Assembly (NCBI GenBank): GCA_040255675.1
Contig: JBDZVM010000024.1
Coordinates: forward strand, 1-58,984
Origin: JBDZVM01 sp040255675
GTDB taxonomy: Bacteria; Actinomycetota; Actinomycetes; Acidothermales; Acidothermaceae
Direction of reading: 5' to 3'
DNA: 58,984 nucleotides
Shown: positions 14,159-23,249 of the stretch, piece after piece
Position numbering within the stretch: position 1 is the stretch's first letter
Layout: each line of letters starts with the position of its first letter
The notes under the pieces: model-generated
Database searches by the model: none
Seen by the model: the letters and a program-made list of their open reading frames with translations, nothing else
What the model was told of the DNA's origin: nothing
Translations under genes and position numbers: made by a program

Positions 14159-16431
14159 GCGACGCCGGCATCGATTCCGTCGCTAACGCTGTAGCCACAC
14201 CCGACCGAGAGTTACCGTTCACCGAACTCGGTTTGAAGGACGACGAATACACCCGCATTCGCGAAATTCTCGGCCGCCGTCCGACCTCGTGTGAGCTGGC
14301 GATGTACTCGGTGATGTGGAGCGAGCACTGCTCGTACAAGTCGAGCAAGCTCCACCTACGCCAGTTCGGCGAAAAGATTCCGCCGCAAGCCAAAGACATT
14401 CTCCTTGTCGGCATGGGCGAAAACGCGGGCGTGGTCGACGTCGGCGATGGTTTCGCGGTGACCTTCAAAGCCGAATCGCACAACCACCCGAGCTACGTCG
14501 AGCCGTACCAGGGCGCGGCTACGGGTGTCGGCGGCATTGTGCGCGACATTCTCACGATGGGCGCGCGACCCGTCGGCGTCATGGATTCGCTGCGTTTCGG
14601 CCCGGCCGGCGCACCCGACACTCGACGCGTGCTGCCCGGGGTCGTCGCCGGTATCGGCGGCTACGGCAACTGTTTGGGGCTGCCCAACATCGGCGGCGAA
14701 ACGGTTTTCGACCCCACGTATCTCGGCAATCCGCTCGTCAACGCGCTGTGCGTCGGCGTCATGCGCACCGACGGCATCAAGCTCGCCACCGCGCCCGGGC
14801 CGGGCAACAAGGTCATCTTGTTCGGCGCCCGTACTGGCGGCGACGGCATCGGCGGTGCGTCGGTGCTCGCCAGCGCAACCTTCGAGGTCGAGGGCGAGCG
14901 CAAACGCCCCGCCGTGCAAGTCGGCGACCCGTTCGCCGAGAAGGTGCTCATCGAGTGCTGCCTCGAAATTTTCGCCGAAGACTTGGTTGCGGGTATTCAA
15001 GACCTCGGTGCGGCGGGCTTGAGCTGCGCGACGTCCGAGCTCGCCTCGGCCGGCACCGGCGGCATGCGCATCACGCTCGACGCCGTGCCGCTTCGAGACC
15101 CCACGCTCGCGCCCGAAGAAATCTTGATGAGCGAGTCGCAAGAGCGCATGTGCGCAGTCGTCGAGCCGGCAAAAGTTCAGCGATTCATGGAAATCTGTGC
15201 CAAGTGGGACGTCACCGCTACCGTCATCGGCGAGGTCACAGACGTATCGGACGACGAAAAAGCCCGCGGCGGGCGGCTGCGAATCTTTTGGCGCGACGAA
15301 CTCGTCGTCGACGTCCCGCCGCGAACCGTGGCACACGAGGGCCCGGTCTACGACCGCCCGATCGCGCGGCCCGCCGATCTCGACGCCTTGAATGCCGACG
15401 ATCCCGCCGCGCTGGCGCGGCCGTCGTCCGGTGAAGAGTTGCGCTCGACGCTGCTGCGGCTGGTCGCCTCGCCCAACCTGGCCGACAAGAGCTGGATCAC
15501 CGAGCAGTACGACCGTTACGTGCGCGGCAACACCGCGCTGGCGATGCCTGACGACGCCGGCGTGTTGCGCCTCGACGACTCGACAAGTCGCGGCATCGCG
15601 CTCGCCCTCGACGGCAACGGCCGGTACGCCCGCCTCGATCCCTACACGGGCGCGCAGCTCGCGCTGGCCGAGGCGTATCGCAATGTCGCGGCGGCGGGTG
15701 CGAGACCGGTCGCGATCACCGACTGCCTGAACTTCGGCTCGCCCGAAGACCCCGAGGTGATGTGGCAGTTCACCCAAGCCGTGCGCGGCATTGCCGACGG
15801 CTGCTACACGCTCGGCATTCCGGTCACCGGGGGCAACGTCAGTTTCTACAACCAGACCGGCTCGACACCGATCAACCCAACGCCCGTGATCGGTGTGCTC
15901 GGCATCATCGACGACGTCTCGCGCCGGCGTTCGATCGGGTTCCAGGCGGACGGCGACGTGATCTACCTGCTCGGCCGCACTCGCGACGAGTTCGGCGGCA
16001 GCGAGTGGGCGCACGTGGCGCACGGCCATCTCGGCGGCCACCCGCCCGCGGTCGACCTCGAGGCGGAGCGCGCGCTCGGCACCCTGCTGGTCGAAGCGGC
16101 GCTCACATCGGCACATGATCTCTGCGACGGCGGCCTTGCCCAGGCTCTTGTCGAATCGTGCCTGCGCGGCGGTCGAGGCGCGGCGGTCGCGCTACCCGAC
16201 GCGTTCGATCCGTTCGTCGCCTTGTTCTCCGAGTCGAGCGCGAGGGCGATCGTGACCGTCGCCGCTTCCGGCGCGGAGGCGTTCGAGCGGTCAGCCGCGC
16301 GTCATGGGATCGAGTGCGTTCGGCTGGGCGAGGTCGCGGGCGCGCGGCTCGACGTCGCCGGCGTCTTCGATGTCGGGCTTGACGAACTTCGTGAAGCATG
16401 GGCCGCGACCCTGCCCGGTTTGTTCGGCTGA
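14155..16431 (+). CDS. purL: Phosphoribosylformylglycinamidine synthase subunit PurL (small type)
   Basis: 758 residues, the small PurL form that needs separate PurS and PurQ. The KAESHNHPSYVEPYQGAAT block (about residues 104-122) binds ATP and substrate, and the two repeated PurM-like halves are evident, with DLCDGGLAQAL in the second half. It makes FGAM from FGAR, ATP and ammonia. Start overlaps the purQ stop. A nested inverted repeat follows its stop. Confidence 0.96.
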   Translation: MSDAGIDSVANAVATPDRELPFTELGLKDDEYTRIREILGRRPTSCELAMYSVMWSEHCSYKSSKLHLRQFGEKIPPQAKDILLVGMGENAGVVDVGDGFAVTFKAESHNHPSYVEPYQGAATGVGGIVRDILTMGARPVGVMDSLRFGPAGAPDTRRVLPGVVAGIGGYGNCLGLPNIGGETVFDPTYLGNPLVNALCVGVMRTDGIKLATAPGPGNKVILFGARTGGDGIGGASVLASATFEVEGERKRPAVQVGDPFAEKVLIECCLEIFAEDLVAGIQDLGAAGLSCATSELASAGTGGMRITLDAVPLRDPTLAPEEILMSESQERMCAVVEPAKVQRFMEICAKWDVTATVIGEVTDVSDDEKARGGRLRIFWRDELVVDVPPRTVAHEGPVYDRPIARPADLDALNADDPAALARPSSGEELRSTLLRLVASPNLADKSWITEQYDRYVRGNTALAMPDDAGVLRLDDSTSRGIALALDGNGRYARLDPYTGAQLALAEAYRNVAAAGARPVAITDCLNFGSPEDPEVMWQFTQAVRGIADGCYTLGIPVTGGNVSFYNQTGSTPINPTPVIGVLGIIDDVSRRRSIGFQADGDVIYLLGRTRDEFGGSEWAHVAHGHLGGHPPAVDLEAERALGTLLVEAALTSAHDLCDGGLAQALVESCLRGGRGAAVALPDAFDPFVALFSESSARAIVTVAASGAEAFERSAARHGIECVRLGEVAGARLDVAGVFDVGLDELREAWAATLPGLFG

Positions 16432-16432
16432 T

Positions 16433-16475
16433 CGCGCGAGCCGGCTGATCTCACGGCTCGAGCTGTTCTCGCGCG
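16433..16475 (+). terminator. Possible hairpin terminator after purL
   Basis: Perfect 8-base arms CGCGCGAG (16433-16440) and CTCGCGCG (16468-16475) enclose a second short inverted repeat, AGCCG/CGGCT. It starts two bases after the purL stop. No U-tract follows, so it would be a U-less actinomycete-type hairpin at best. Confidence 0.35.
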
Positions 16476-16526
16476 TTGCGACGCCCACCCGGCCGCCCTG
16501 CCGACCCCTGTGCGGCGGGGCGACCC

Positions 16527-16549
16527 AGTCAAGCGTCACTCGCTTGACT
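16527..16549. repeat. Perfect 9-bp inverted repeat with 5-base spacer
   Basis: AGTCAAGCG (16527-16535), TCACT, then CGCTTGACT (16541-16549). The symmetry and size suit a dimeric regulator operator or a small hairpin. It sits in the gap between the convergent purL and regulator genes, well away from either start. Confidence 0.5.
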
Positions 16550-16972
16550 CCATTTGTCAGGTATCAACGCCCCGAAATTTCGCGCCATGTCGCGACTCGC
16601 GAGGCCGACGCCGCGCGTCGGCCTCGCTCGCGCGTGTCGTTCGCCGGGTGGGGTTCGGCGAGCGACCTCACTGGGTTGGCATAGGACCTACCCCTGGTGG
16701 CACTGTCGACCCCCGTCCGTCGGTGCCGATGACACGGTGGCGGATTCGCGGCGTCCTGTCAGCTCATTTCGGCTGTAACACTGGACAATGACCGCAACGT
16801 GCCATCGCTGATGAGGCGGCCGGACGTCACCAAAGGCGCGTGAGTGGCGGATTAGGGCGAATCGGAACCGCCCAGATCGGTGCGGGCAGTGGCAGTCAGT
16901 GCCAATTGTGCCAGTCAGTTGCCCGGGTACCGCCAGTGCTTACCGACGTCGACAAGTGCCGTCCGGCAATCC
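16550..16972. other. Intergenic stretch without a supported gene
   Basis: The remaining ~420 bases up to the stop of the LuxR-type regulator contain only short overlapping frames with no family resemblance or ribosome binding site. Nothing else recognisable was seen. Confidence 0.5.
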
Positions 16973-17923
16973 CTACCTCGGCGCGTGCGGGTCGATCACG
17001 GGAAGGGTCGTGTCGTCAAGCAGGCCGGCCCGAGCCGCGGCGATCCCGGCAGCGAAACGCGTACTGGCCTGCAAGAATTCCATGATCTCGCTGACATAGC
17101 GCCGAACCGTTCGCAGGCTGACGCCGAGGTGGCCCGCGATCTCTTCGTCGCTATGCCCGACCGCCATCAGCGCGACTACTTGGCGCTGTATCGCCGTGAC
17201 GTTTTCACTCGCGTTCTCGCGGTCAATCCATGGCACCGATCGCTGCCAGATCATTTCGAAGAACTCGCGCATCGCGTTCACGACCAACGGTGAGCGGACG
17301 ACGACAGCACCGCCCGAGGTGCTGGCAAGCGGCAGCGCTACCGCCGCTTCGTCGACGATGAGCATGCTGCTGGCGAGTTCGTCGGCGATGCGCAATTCTT
17401 CACCTGCCGCGCGCGCTTCACGAAGCACCGCGGAGCCGTCTTCGCGTTGCAAGAAAGCAGTGTCGTAGACAGTTCTGATCCGCAGATTGGCATCGTCGGA
17501 ATGTTCGAGCTTGATGTTCCAACACCAGATTTCGCTTTCCGCGGACGCCGTGAGCTCAGCGACCTCTTCGGCAAATGCACCTGGATCGGGACGAATCCGC
17601 GCGAGCGAATCGGCGTCTGAGGCTGGCTGTGTCTCGAGGAATCGTTGCTGGAGTCCGTCGAGGTACGTGTAGGCCTCGAGCAATTGCCTTTGTTGGTCGA
17701 GAAATTCTGCTTGCAGGTCAGTGAGCACGCGTTCAAACGCGGTGACCGGCGGAATCGGTACGAGCTCGGTCTCGGAGTCGCCGGCGATTTCGGCGAAGCC
17801 TGTGCGCAACAGTTCTTGAACGGCCGGATCGTCGAGTGTGCTCGGCTCTATCGGCATCGTCGCCGTGGTGATGAGACGCTCGTACAGTGCCATGGCGGAG
17901 GGCGACAGCACGTCGTCGCTCAT
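16973..17923 (-). CDS. LuxR-type helix-turn-helix regulator with TrmB-like sensor region
   Basis: 316 residues from the ATG at 17923, which has a GAGGGGGAT ribosome site just upstream. The C-terminal ~65 residues form a GerE/LuxR HTH (VVALMAVGHSDEEIAGHLGVS, then LRTVRRYVSEIM). The N-terminal half has a winged-helix-like segment and a coiled stretch (LTDLQAEFLDQQRQLLEAY). The middle, with ASAESEIWCWNIK, looks like the PLD-like sensing domain seen in TrmB-type actinomycete regulators. Ligand and target are unknown. It is divergent from the MDMPI gene and may control it. Confidence 0.78.
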   Translation of the reverse strand: MSDDVLSPSAMALYERLITTATMPIEPSTLDDPAVQELLRTGFAEIAGDSETELVPIPPVTAFERVLTDLQAEFLDQQRQLLEAYTYLDGLQQRFLETQPASDADSLARIRPDPGAFAEEVAELTASAESEIWCWNIKLEHSDDANLRIRTVYDTAFLQREDGSAVLREARAAGEELRIADELASSMLIVDEAAVALPLASTSGGAVVVRSPLVVNAMREFFEMIWQRSVPWIDRENASENVTAIQRQVVALMAVGHSDEEIAGHLGVSLRTVRRYVSEIMEFLQASTRFAAGIAAARAGLLDDTTLPVIDPHAPR

Positions 17924-18002
17924 AAGATCCCCCTCGCGGACGCATAGGTGGTCGACGGATTCGGCGGACACCCTGGCCGACCGAATCGGCTAGCTTGGAC
18001 AA

Positions 18003-18824
18003 ATGCCTCGGATGGTTCGCCCCGCTAGGGACGTAGCCGAAATCTGCCTTCGGCAGTGGGCCAGGATCGCTGACGTGGTCGAAGGCTTGCCCGATCGCGC
18101 GTTTGACATTGTGACGCGTTTGCCCGGCCGGCGTGTAGGAGACCTCGCAATCCACTGCCTCAATCGATTGCAGGCGTTGCCCGCTGTCGTCGCATCGAGG
18201 CCAGTGCTTGACGTGGCGGGTTATTTGTCCGCGATGCCTTGTGAAATCGAAGTCTCGCCCGGCGACGAAACATCCGCCAGAGCTTCCACCGTGGCTCTGC
18301 CGGACGACGCAATTGCGCCCACTCAAGTCAAGCGGCGGCTGCGCGGCGCTGTCGGCGCGTTCGAGGCTTGGTTGCGCGACACCGATGTCGACAGCTGTGT
18401 CAACACGCAAGCCGGGCCAGTGCGCGCCGCGGACTTTCTCGTCGCTCGATGTATCGAAGGCGCCGTCCATGCACTTGATTTCGCGGCGCTCGATTTCGCC
18501 GCACTGGATATCCCGGTTGCCGTGCGCGCCGCCGGACCTGAACGCGATGTTGTGAAGGTTGCCGTTCGCGGGTTGCTCGACGTACTCGTCGCCAACGCGC
18601 CCGGTCGCTCGGTCGAAGTGCGAGTGCCGCCCGTTGCCGCCGTCCAGTGCGTTGAGGGCCCGCGCCACACCCGCGGCACGCCGCCCAACGTCGTCGAGAC
18701 CGATCCGGTTACGTGGATCGAGCTCGCCGCCGGTCGGCTCACGTGGAGCGCCGCCACGGACGACGGTCGGGTGCGGGCCAGCGGCGAACGCAGCGACCTT
18801 AGGTGGCTGCTGCCGTTGCTGTGA
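18003..18824 (+). CDS. MDMPI-N / sterol-carrier-like protein of the purine locus
   Basis: 273 residues. The N-terminal part (LPDRAFDIVTRLPGRRVGDLAIHCL) matches the mycothiol-dependent maleylpyruvate isomerase N domain, with a helical DinB-like fold and an HALDF segment near residue 157. The C-terminal part (ETDPVTWIELAAGRLTW) is the small SCP2-like domain that often follows it. Actinomycetes often keep such a gene close to purF. Catalytic role unproven. A 15-base internal duplication gives DFAALDFAALD near residues 159-169. Confidence 0.72.
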   Translation: MPRMVRPARDVAEICLRQWARIADVVEGLPDRAFDIVTRLPGRRVGDLAIHCLNRLQALPAVVASRPVLDVAGYLSAMPCEIEVSPGDETSARASTVALPDDAIAPTQVKRRLRGAVGAFEAWLRDTDVDSCVNTQAGPVRAADFLVARCIEGAVHALDFAALDFAALDIPVAVRAAGPERDVVKVAVRGLLDVLVANAPGRSVEVRVPPVAAVQCVEGPRHTRGTPPNVVETDPVTWIELAAGRLTWSAATDDGRVRASGERSDLRWLLPLL

Positions 18825-18958
18825 CGCGTCGTCTACAACCCATGTCGGCGTTGTCCACAGGTGGCCCCTTGTCGCCGCGCGAGCGGTCGCGAATTCGCCA
18901 GGCTGATGTCCGAAAAGGGACAGCCAACAGCGCGACAACCAATCTGAAGGGATGCGAG

Positions 18959-19354
18959 ATGGAGATGAGCGACAGCCTCGGCGCCGGCTGGTATGAGCGG
19001 GTGGTGGCCGACCTCAGAGACAAGATCGGGCCGGACGACGAGGCCATCGTGTGGGTGCTTTTTGTCGACGAGGATCGCGACGTGCGAGTCGGCATGGCGA
19101 TCGAATCTGACGGGCGGGTGCTCGGAGGCCCCGAGTTCGACAGCCTTACCGAGATCATCGATGACATCGACCCGCCCGCCGTGCTCATCGCGGTTTCGCG
19201 GGTCTCCGGCGAGCCGTTGCCAGCTGATCGTTGCCTTCGCGAGGAAATGCGCGGACGGCTTGCCGCGCTCACCCGGGCGGAGCTCATCGACGTCCTCGTC
19301 GTCGGTCGGCACTCGTGGGTGGCTCTCGGCGGACGGTCCGATCGTGCCGCATGA
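18959..19354 (+). CDS. RadC/JAB-like protein lacking the metal-binding motif
   Basis: About 131 residues from the ATG at 18959, preceded by AAGGGA; an ATG at 18965 is also possible. The latter half, with LIAVSRVSGEPLPA then LIDVLVVGRHSWVAL, mirrors the RadC C-terminal domain, where the first block reads HNHPSGDP followed by LLDHxxVG. The two His of that motif are replaced by Ala/Val and Arg, so no JAMM protease or zinc site would form. The comparison is from memory and needs a profile search. The Uma2 gene follows 19 bases later. Confidence 0.5.
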   Translation: MEMSDSLGAGWYERVVADLRDKIGPDDEAIVWVLFVDEDRDVRVGMAIESDGRVLGGPEFDSLTEIIDDIDPPAVLIAVSRVSGEPLPADRCLREEMRGRLAALTRAELIDVLVVGRHSWVALGGRSDRAA

Positions 19355-19373
19355 GCCATCTACAGTGGCCGGT

Positions 19374-19910
19374 ATGGATCCTCGCGATCTGCGCCCGCCG
19401 GCCGGCGGCGTGCTGGTCATGCCCATGTCTCGCGAAGATTTCGACGCGCTGCCGGAGATCCCGCACACCGAGTGGTGGGACGGTGCGCTGGTCACGACCG
19501 GCACGACTCATCGTCACGGCAGGGCGGCGGCGCGCCTTTGTGCCGCTCTTATCGCGGCGCTGGCCGATCACGAGCTCGACGTCGGAACCGGCACCGGCTG
19601 GCGCTTGCCCGACGCGGAGTTCGCCCCCGACGTCGTCGTCACGGGTCGCGCTCCTGACGATCAACTGCTGACCGAGCCCCCGCTGCTCGTTGTCGAGATT
19701 CCCTCCCGCTCGACGCGGCACATCGATCTCGGGAGAAAGCGCGAGCTCTACGCCGCGGGCGGCCTCGCTTGGTACTGGATCGTCGACCTCGTAAAGAACG
19801 AGCTCGTCGTGTTTCGCAACGTCGGTGGCGCTTTCGCCGAGGTACAGCAGTTCGCCACTGGCACTACCGACGGGCCAGTGTCGATCGAGGTGACGGTCGC
19901 CGATCTGTGA
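19374..19910 (+). CDS. Uma2 family (DUF820) putative endonuclease
   Basis: 178 residues from the ATG at 19374. The PD-(D/E)XK-like core is clear: EFAPDVVV near residue 82, then LLVVEIPSRSTRHIDLGRKRELY, giving the Asp, Glu-x-x-Ser, and Lys of the family, and GLAWYWIVD after it. Uma2 proteins are abundant in cyanobacteria and actinomycetes, and their DNA target and role are unresolved. It lies between the RadC-like gene and purF on the same strand. Confidence 0.83.
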   Translation: MDPRDLRPPAGGVLVMPMSREDFDALPEIPHTEWWDGALVTTGTTHRHGRAAARLCAALIAALADHELDVGTGTGWRLPDAEFAPDVVVTGRAPDDQLLTEPPLLVVEIPSRSTRHIDLGRKRELYAAGGLAWYWIVDLVKNELVVFRNVGGAFAEVQQFATGTTDGPVSIEVTVADL

Positions 19911-20022
19911 CTCGTGGAGCGTGCCGCGCCAGCGTGACTTCGTGGCGCGTGCCGCGCGCCACGTGCCGTGCCCGTAGACTGATGGTGGTTATCCCAGCCT
20001 CTGCGATCAAGGAGCCGCGCGC

Positions 20023-21558
20023 GTGCCTCGTGGCGACGGCAAGCTCAATCACGATCTCCTCCCAGACGAAAAGGGGCCCCAAGACGCTTGCGGCGTCTTC
20101 GGCATCTGGGCTCCCGGCGAAGAGGTCGCGAACCTGACCTACTTCGGGCTTTACGCACTTCAACACCGCGGCCAAGAATCGGCGGGCATCGCCGTCAGCG
20201 ACGGCAAAAAGATCCTGGTCTACAAAGACATGGGCCTGGTCTCGCAGGTGTTCAACGAGTCGAACCTCGCCAGCCTGCGAGGCGACCTCGCGATCGGCCA
20301 TACCCGTTACTCGACCACCGGCGCATCTGTGTGGGAGAACGCCCAGCCGACCTTCCGCTCGACCGCGATTGGCAGCATTGCCCTCGCGCACAACGGAAAT
20401 CTCACCAATACTGGCGAGCTCGCGTTGCTTGTCGAGAAGGCGCAAGCCGACAGCGGCGAAATGCCGTTTCCACGCCGGCCGCTTCGGTCGACGTCCGACA
20501 CCGATCTCGTGACGGCGCTGCTCGCGAGTCACCCCGACCGCGGTCTCGAAGCGGCGGCCATCGATGTGCTGCGGCGCGTCGACGGCGCGTTCAGTTTCGT
20601 GTTCATGGACGAAAACACCTTGTATGCCGCGCGCGACAAGCACGGCGTGCGCCCGCTTGTTCTCGGCCGGCTCGAACGCGGTTGGGTCGTCGCGAGCGAG
20701 ACCGCGGCTCTCGACATCGTCGGCGCCTCCTACGTGCGTGAGATCGAACCCGGCGAACTGCTCGCGATCGACGAGAACGGGCCACGCTCCAGCCGGTTTG
20801 CCCCTGCGCAGCCGAGGTTTTGCACCTTCGAGTTCGTCTACCTTGCGCGGCCCGATTCGAACATCGACGGTCGCAGCGTGCACGCCGCCCGAGTCGAAGT
20901 CGGACGACGGCTGGCTCGCGAGGCACCGGTCGAGGCCGACCTGGTGATGCCGACCCCCGATTCTGGCACGCCGGCCGCGATCGGCTATGCCGAAGAGTCC
21001 GGAATCCCTTACGCGGCAGGGCTTGTCAAGAACGCGTACGTCGGCCGCACCTTCATCCAGCCGTCGCAGACTTTGCGGCAACTGGGTATTCGGTTGAAGC
21101 TCAACCCGCTGCGCGACGTCATTCGCGGGAAGCGGCTGGTCGTCGTCGACGATTCGATCGTTCGCGGCAATACGCAGCGCGCCGTCGTCCGTATGCTGCG
21201 CGAAGCGGGTGCCACGGAGGTACACGTGCGCATCTCGTCGCCGCCCGTGAAATGGCCGTGTTTTTACGGCATCGACTTCGCGACCCGCGCCGAACTCATC
21301 GCGAACGGCCTTACCGTCGAGGAAATCCGCACCTCGCTCGGTGCCGACTCGCTCGCCTATGTGTCACTCGAGGGGTTGGTCGAGGCAATCGGCCGACCGA
21401 AGAGCAGCCTGTGTCGCGCCTGTTTCGACGGCGACTATCCCACGCAGGTGCCCGACGCCCGCCTCATGGGTCGTCAGGGCGGTGACGTGACGCCGCTTCA
21501 GTCGTTGGTCGCCACACTGCCCTCCGCGGGCGGTGGCGACGCTCTCGGCCGACCATGA
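20023..21558 (+). CDS. purF: Amidophosphoribosyltransferase PurF
   Basis: 511 residues from a GTG at 20023, with AAGGAG nine bases upstream. Cys23 in DACGVFGIW is the catalytic nucleophile after propeptide removal, as in the Bacillus-type enzyme. The PRPP loop VVVDDSIVRGNT is near residue 370. Cys residues in RFCTFEF, WPCFYG and SLCRACF match the ligands of a [4Fe-4S] cluster. It catalyses the first step of purine synthesis, making phosphoribosylamine from PRPP and glutamine. Its stop overlaps the purM start by four bases. Confidence 0.96.
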   Translation: MPRGDGKLNHDLLPDEKGPQDACGVFGIWAPGEEVANLTYFGLYALQHRGQESAGIAVSDGKKILVYKDMGLVSQVFNESNLASLRGDLAIGHTRYSTTGASVWENAQPTFRSTAIGSIALAHNGNLTNTGELALLVEKAQADSGEMPFPRRPLRSTSDTDLVTALLASHPDRGLEAAAIDVLRRVDGAFSFVFMDENTLYAARDKHGVRPLVLGRLERGWVVASETAALDIVGASYVREIEPGELLAIDENGPRSSRFAPAQPRFCTFEFVYLARPDSNIDGRSVHAARVEVGRRLAREAPVEADLVMPTPDSGTPAAIGYAEESGIPYAAGLVKNAYVGRTFIQPSQTLRQLGIRLKLNPLRDVIRGKRLVVVDDSIVRGNTQRAVVRMLREAGATEVHVRISSPPVKWPCFYGIDFATRAELIANGLTVEEIRTSLGADSLAYVSLEGLVEAIGRPKSSLCRACFDGDYPTQVPDARLMGRQGGDVTPLQSLVATLPSAGGGDALGRP

Positions 21559-22667
21559 GCGAAATCTTCGGCACCCCCGGCGGCACCTTCGCGACGTTCG
21601 CGTCGGGCGAGTCGGGGTCGGTGAAACCAGCCGCCACCTACGCCGCCGCTGGGGTCGACATCGCCGCCGGTGAGCGAGCGGTCGAGCTGATGAAGGCGGC
21701 AGTGGCTCGCGCGAGCCGCCCTGAAGTGGTCGGCGGGCTGGGCGGTTTCGCCGGGTTGTTCCGGTTCGACACGACGCGGTATCGGCGTCCGCTGCTGGCA
21801 ACCTCGACCGATGGTGTCGGCACCAAGGTGGCGATCGCGCAAGCGCTCGACAAGCACGACACGATCGGCATCGACCTGGTCGGCATGGTCGTCGACGATC
21901 TCGTGGTGTGTGGAGCCGAACCGTTGTTCATGACCGACTACATCGCCTGCGGCAAGGTCGTGCCCGAGCGCATCGCGTCGATCGTGTCGGGCATCGCCGA
22001 AGGTTGCCGGCGAGCGGGTTGCGCGCTCGTTGGTGGCGAGACCGCCGAGCACCCAGGCCTCCTGGCAGCCCACGAGTACGACGTCGCGGGCGCGGGCACC
22101 GGCGTTGTCGAAGAAGACGCCGTGCTCGGCGCGCATCGTGTGCGGGCGGGCGACGTGGCGATCGCGATGGCGTCGTCCGGCTTGCATTCGAACGGCTACT
22201 CGCTCGTACGGCACGTGTTTCTCGCGCTGGCCGGCTGGAAACTCGACCGGCACGTCGACGAATTCGGGCGCACGCTCGGCGAAGAGCTGCTGGTACCCAC
22301 CCACGTCTACAGCCGCGACTGCCTTGCGCTGGTCGAGAACGTCGAGACGCACGGCTTCTCGCACGTCACCGGGGGCGGACTCGCGGCCAACCTCGAGCGC
22401 GTGCTGCCGCCTGACGTCGACGTCGAGATCGACCGCTCTACGTGGTCGTTGCCGCCAGTCTTTCGGCTCGTCGGCGACCTTGGTGGCGTCGACCGGGCCG
22501 AACTCGAGCGCACGCTCAACATGGGCGTGGGGATGGTGGCGCTGATCGCGGCGTCCGACGCCGACCGGGCGCTCGCGCTGCTCGCTGACCGAGGGATCAG
22601 GGCGTGGGTCGCGGGTCGAGCGCGGCGCGGCAGCGGGCGCACTGACATGATCGGCAACTACGCCTAG
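21555..22667 (+). CDS. purM: Phosphoribosylformylglycinamidine cyclo-ligase PurM (AIR synthetase)
   Basis: 370 residues with STDGVGTKVAIAQALDKHDTIG (in shorter form STDGVGTK) near residue 82, MTDYIACGKVVPE near 127, GGETAEHPG near 161 and SNGYSLVR near 210, all PurM blocks. It closes the imidazole ring to give AIR using ATP. Coupled to purF by an ATGA overlap. The end of the gene, including its TAG stop, is duplicated nearby as a 16-base direct repeat. Confidence 0.96.
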   Translation: MSEIFGTPGGTFATFASGESGSVKPAATYAAAGVDIAAGERAVELMKAAVARASRPEVVGGLGGFAGLFRFDTTRYRRPLLATSTDGVGTKVAIAQALDKHDTIGIDLVGMVVDDLVVCGAEPLFMTDYIACGKVVPERIASIVSGIAEGCRRAGCALVGGETAEHPGLLAAHEYDVAGAGTGVVEEDAVLGAHRVRAGDVAIAMASSGLHSNGYSLVRHVFLALAGWKLDRHVDEFGRTLGEELLVPTHVYSRDCLALVENVETHGFSHVTGGGLAANLERVLPPDVDVEIDRSTWSLPPVFRLVGDLGGVDRAELERTLNMGVGMVALIAASDADRALALLADRGIRAWVAGRARRGSGRTDMIGNYA

Positions 22668-22693
22668 GGGCGATGAACAACTTCGCCTAGGGG
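22655..22693. repeat. 16-base direct repeat across the purM stop codon
   Basis: CAACTACGCCTAGGGG (22655-22670, containing the purM TAG) recurs as CAACTTCGCCTAGGGG (22678-22693), one mismatch, seven bases apart. Probably a local slippage duplication with no evident function. Confidence 0.6.
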
Positions 22694-22711
22694 GTGACGG
22701 GTCGGGATCAG

Positions 22712-22939
22712 CTAGCGATGGCCGTTCGTGCCGCGCGAGCCACCGAAATCGTCGTCGGAGTCTGAATCGGCGTCGTCGCCGTAGTCGTCGTATTCGTCGT
22801 CGAACTCCGCGGAGTTGCTGGACGGCGACGCGCCGTTCAGCAACTCCTTGCGCAAGGCGTCCAGGTCGGTGCCTGCGCCGGCGTACTTCAACTGGCGTGC
22901 GACTTTCGCCTGCTTGGCCTTGGCCCGGCCGCGCCCCAT
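22712..22939 (-). CDS. DUF3073 family small protein
   Basis: 75 residues from the ATG at 22939: a basic head (MGRGRAKAKQAKVARQLKY), TDLDALRKELL, then a strongly acidic Asp/Ser-rich tail. This is the layout of DUF3073, an actinomycete-specific protein of unknown function commonly found beside purM and bldC, as here. The basic-acidic split suggests nucleic acid or protein interaction but is only an inference. Convergent with purM. Confidence 0.85.
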   Translation of the reverse strand: MGRGRAKAKQAKVARQLKYAGAGTDLDALRKELLNGASPSSNSAEFDDEYDDYGDDADSDSDDDFGGSRGTNGHR

Positions 22940-23067
22940 GGCTCGACCCCCTCGTCGGGACTCACTGCCCCGCATCGGAAGACTGATCTCGACAAACGCC
23001 GGCGCGGGACTTCGGCCACTGCTGGGGCAGTGATCCGATCGACACGTGCCGTCGCACCCTGCTTCGA

Positions 23068-23133
23068 GGGCAGTTGCTCTAGGGCACTCGCTCCAGGGCA
23101 GTTGCTCTGGTGCACTCGCTCTAGGGCACTCGC
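23068..23133. repeat. 28-bp tandem repeat, about 2.4 copies
   Basis: Unit GGGCAGTTGCTCTAGGGCAC plus eight further bases spans 23068-23095. It recurs at 23096-23123 with three differences, and a partial third copy begins GGGCACTCGC at 23124. It lies between the divergent DUF3073 gene (start 22939) and the unknown gene starting near 23250, so it is within their shared promoter region. Confidence 0.65.
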
Positions 23134-23249
23134 CGGCGCCGGGTGCGCGCTTACAGGCTACCCGTTCCCACATACTTGTGCGGCACCAGTCGGCTTGGTC
23201 GTCTCGTCTGGCGGTCGCGGTCGGCCTCCCGTGGTGGGACGATGCGAAC

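Noticed and set aside
14356..16116. 586-residue frame antisense to purL
   Set aside because: A GC-bias shadow of the well-supported purL gene.
19864..21225. 453-residue frame antisense to purF
   Set aside because: Shadow of purF, whose catalytic residues are all in place.
23068..23133. CRISPR array
   Set aside because: The units are contiguous without unique spacers, and no cas genes are present in the window.
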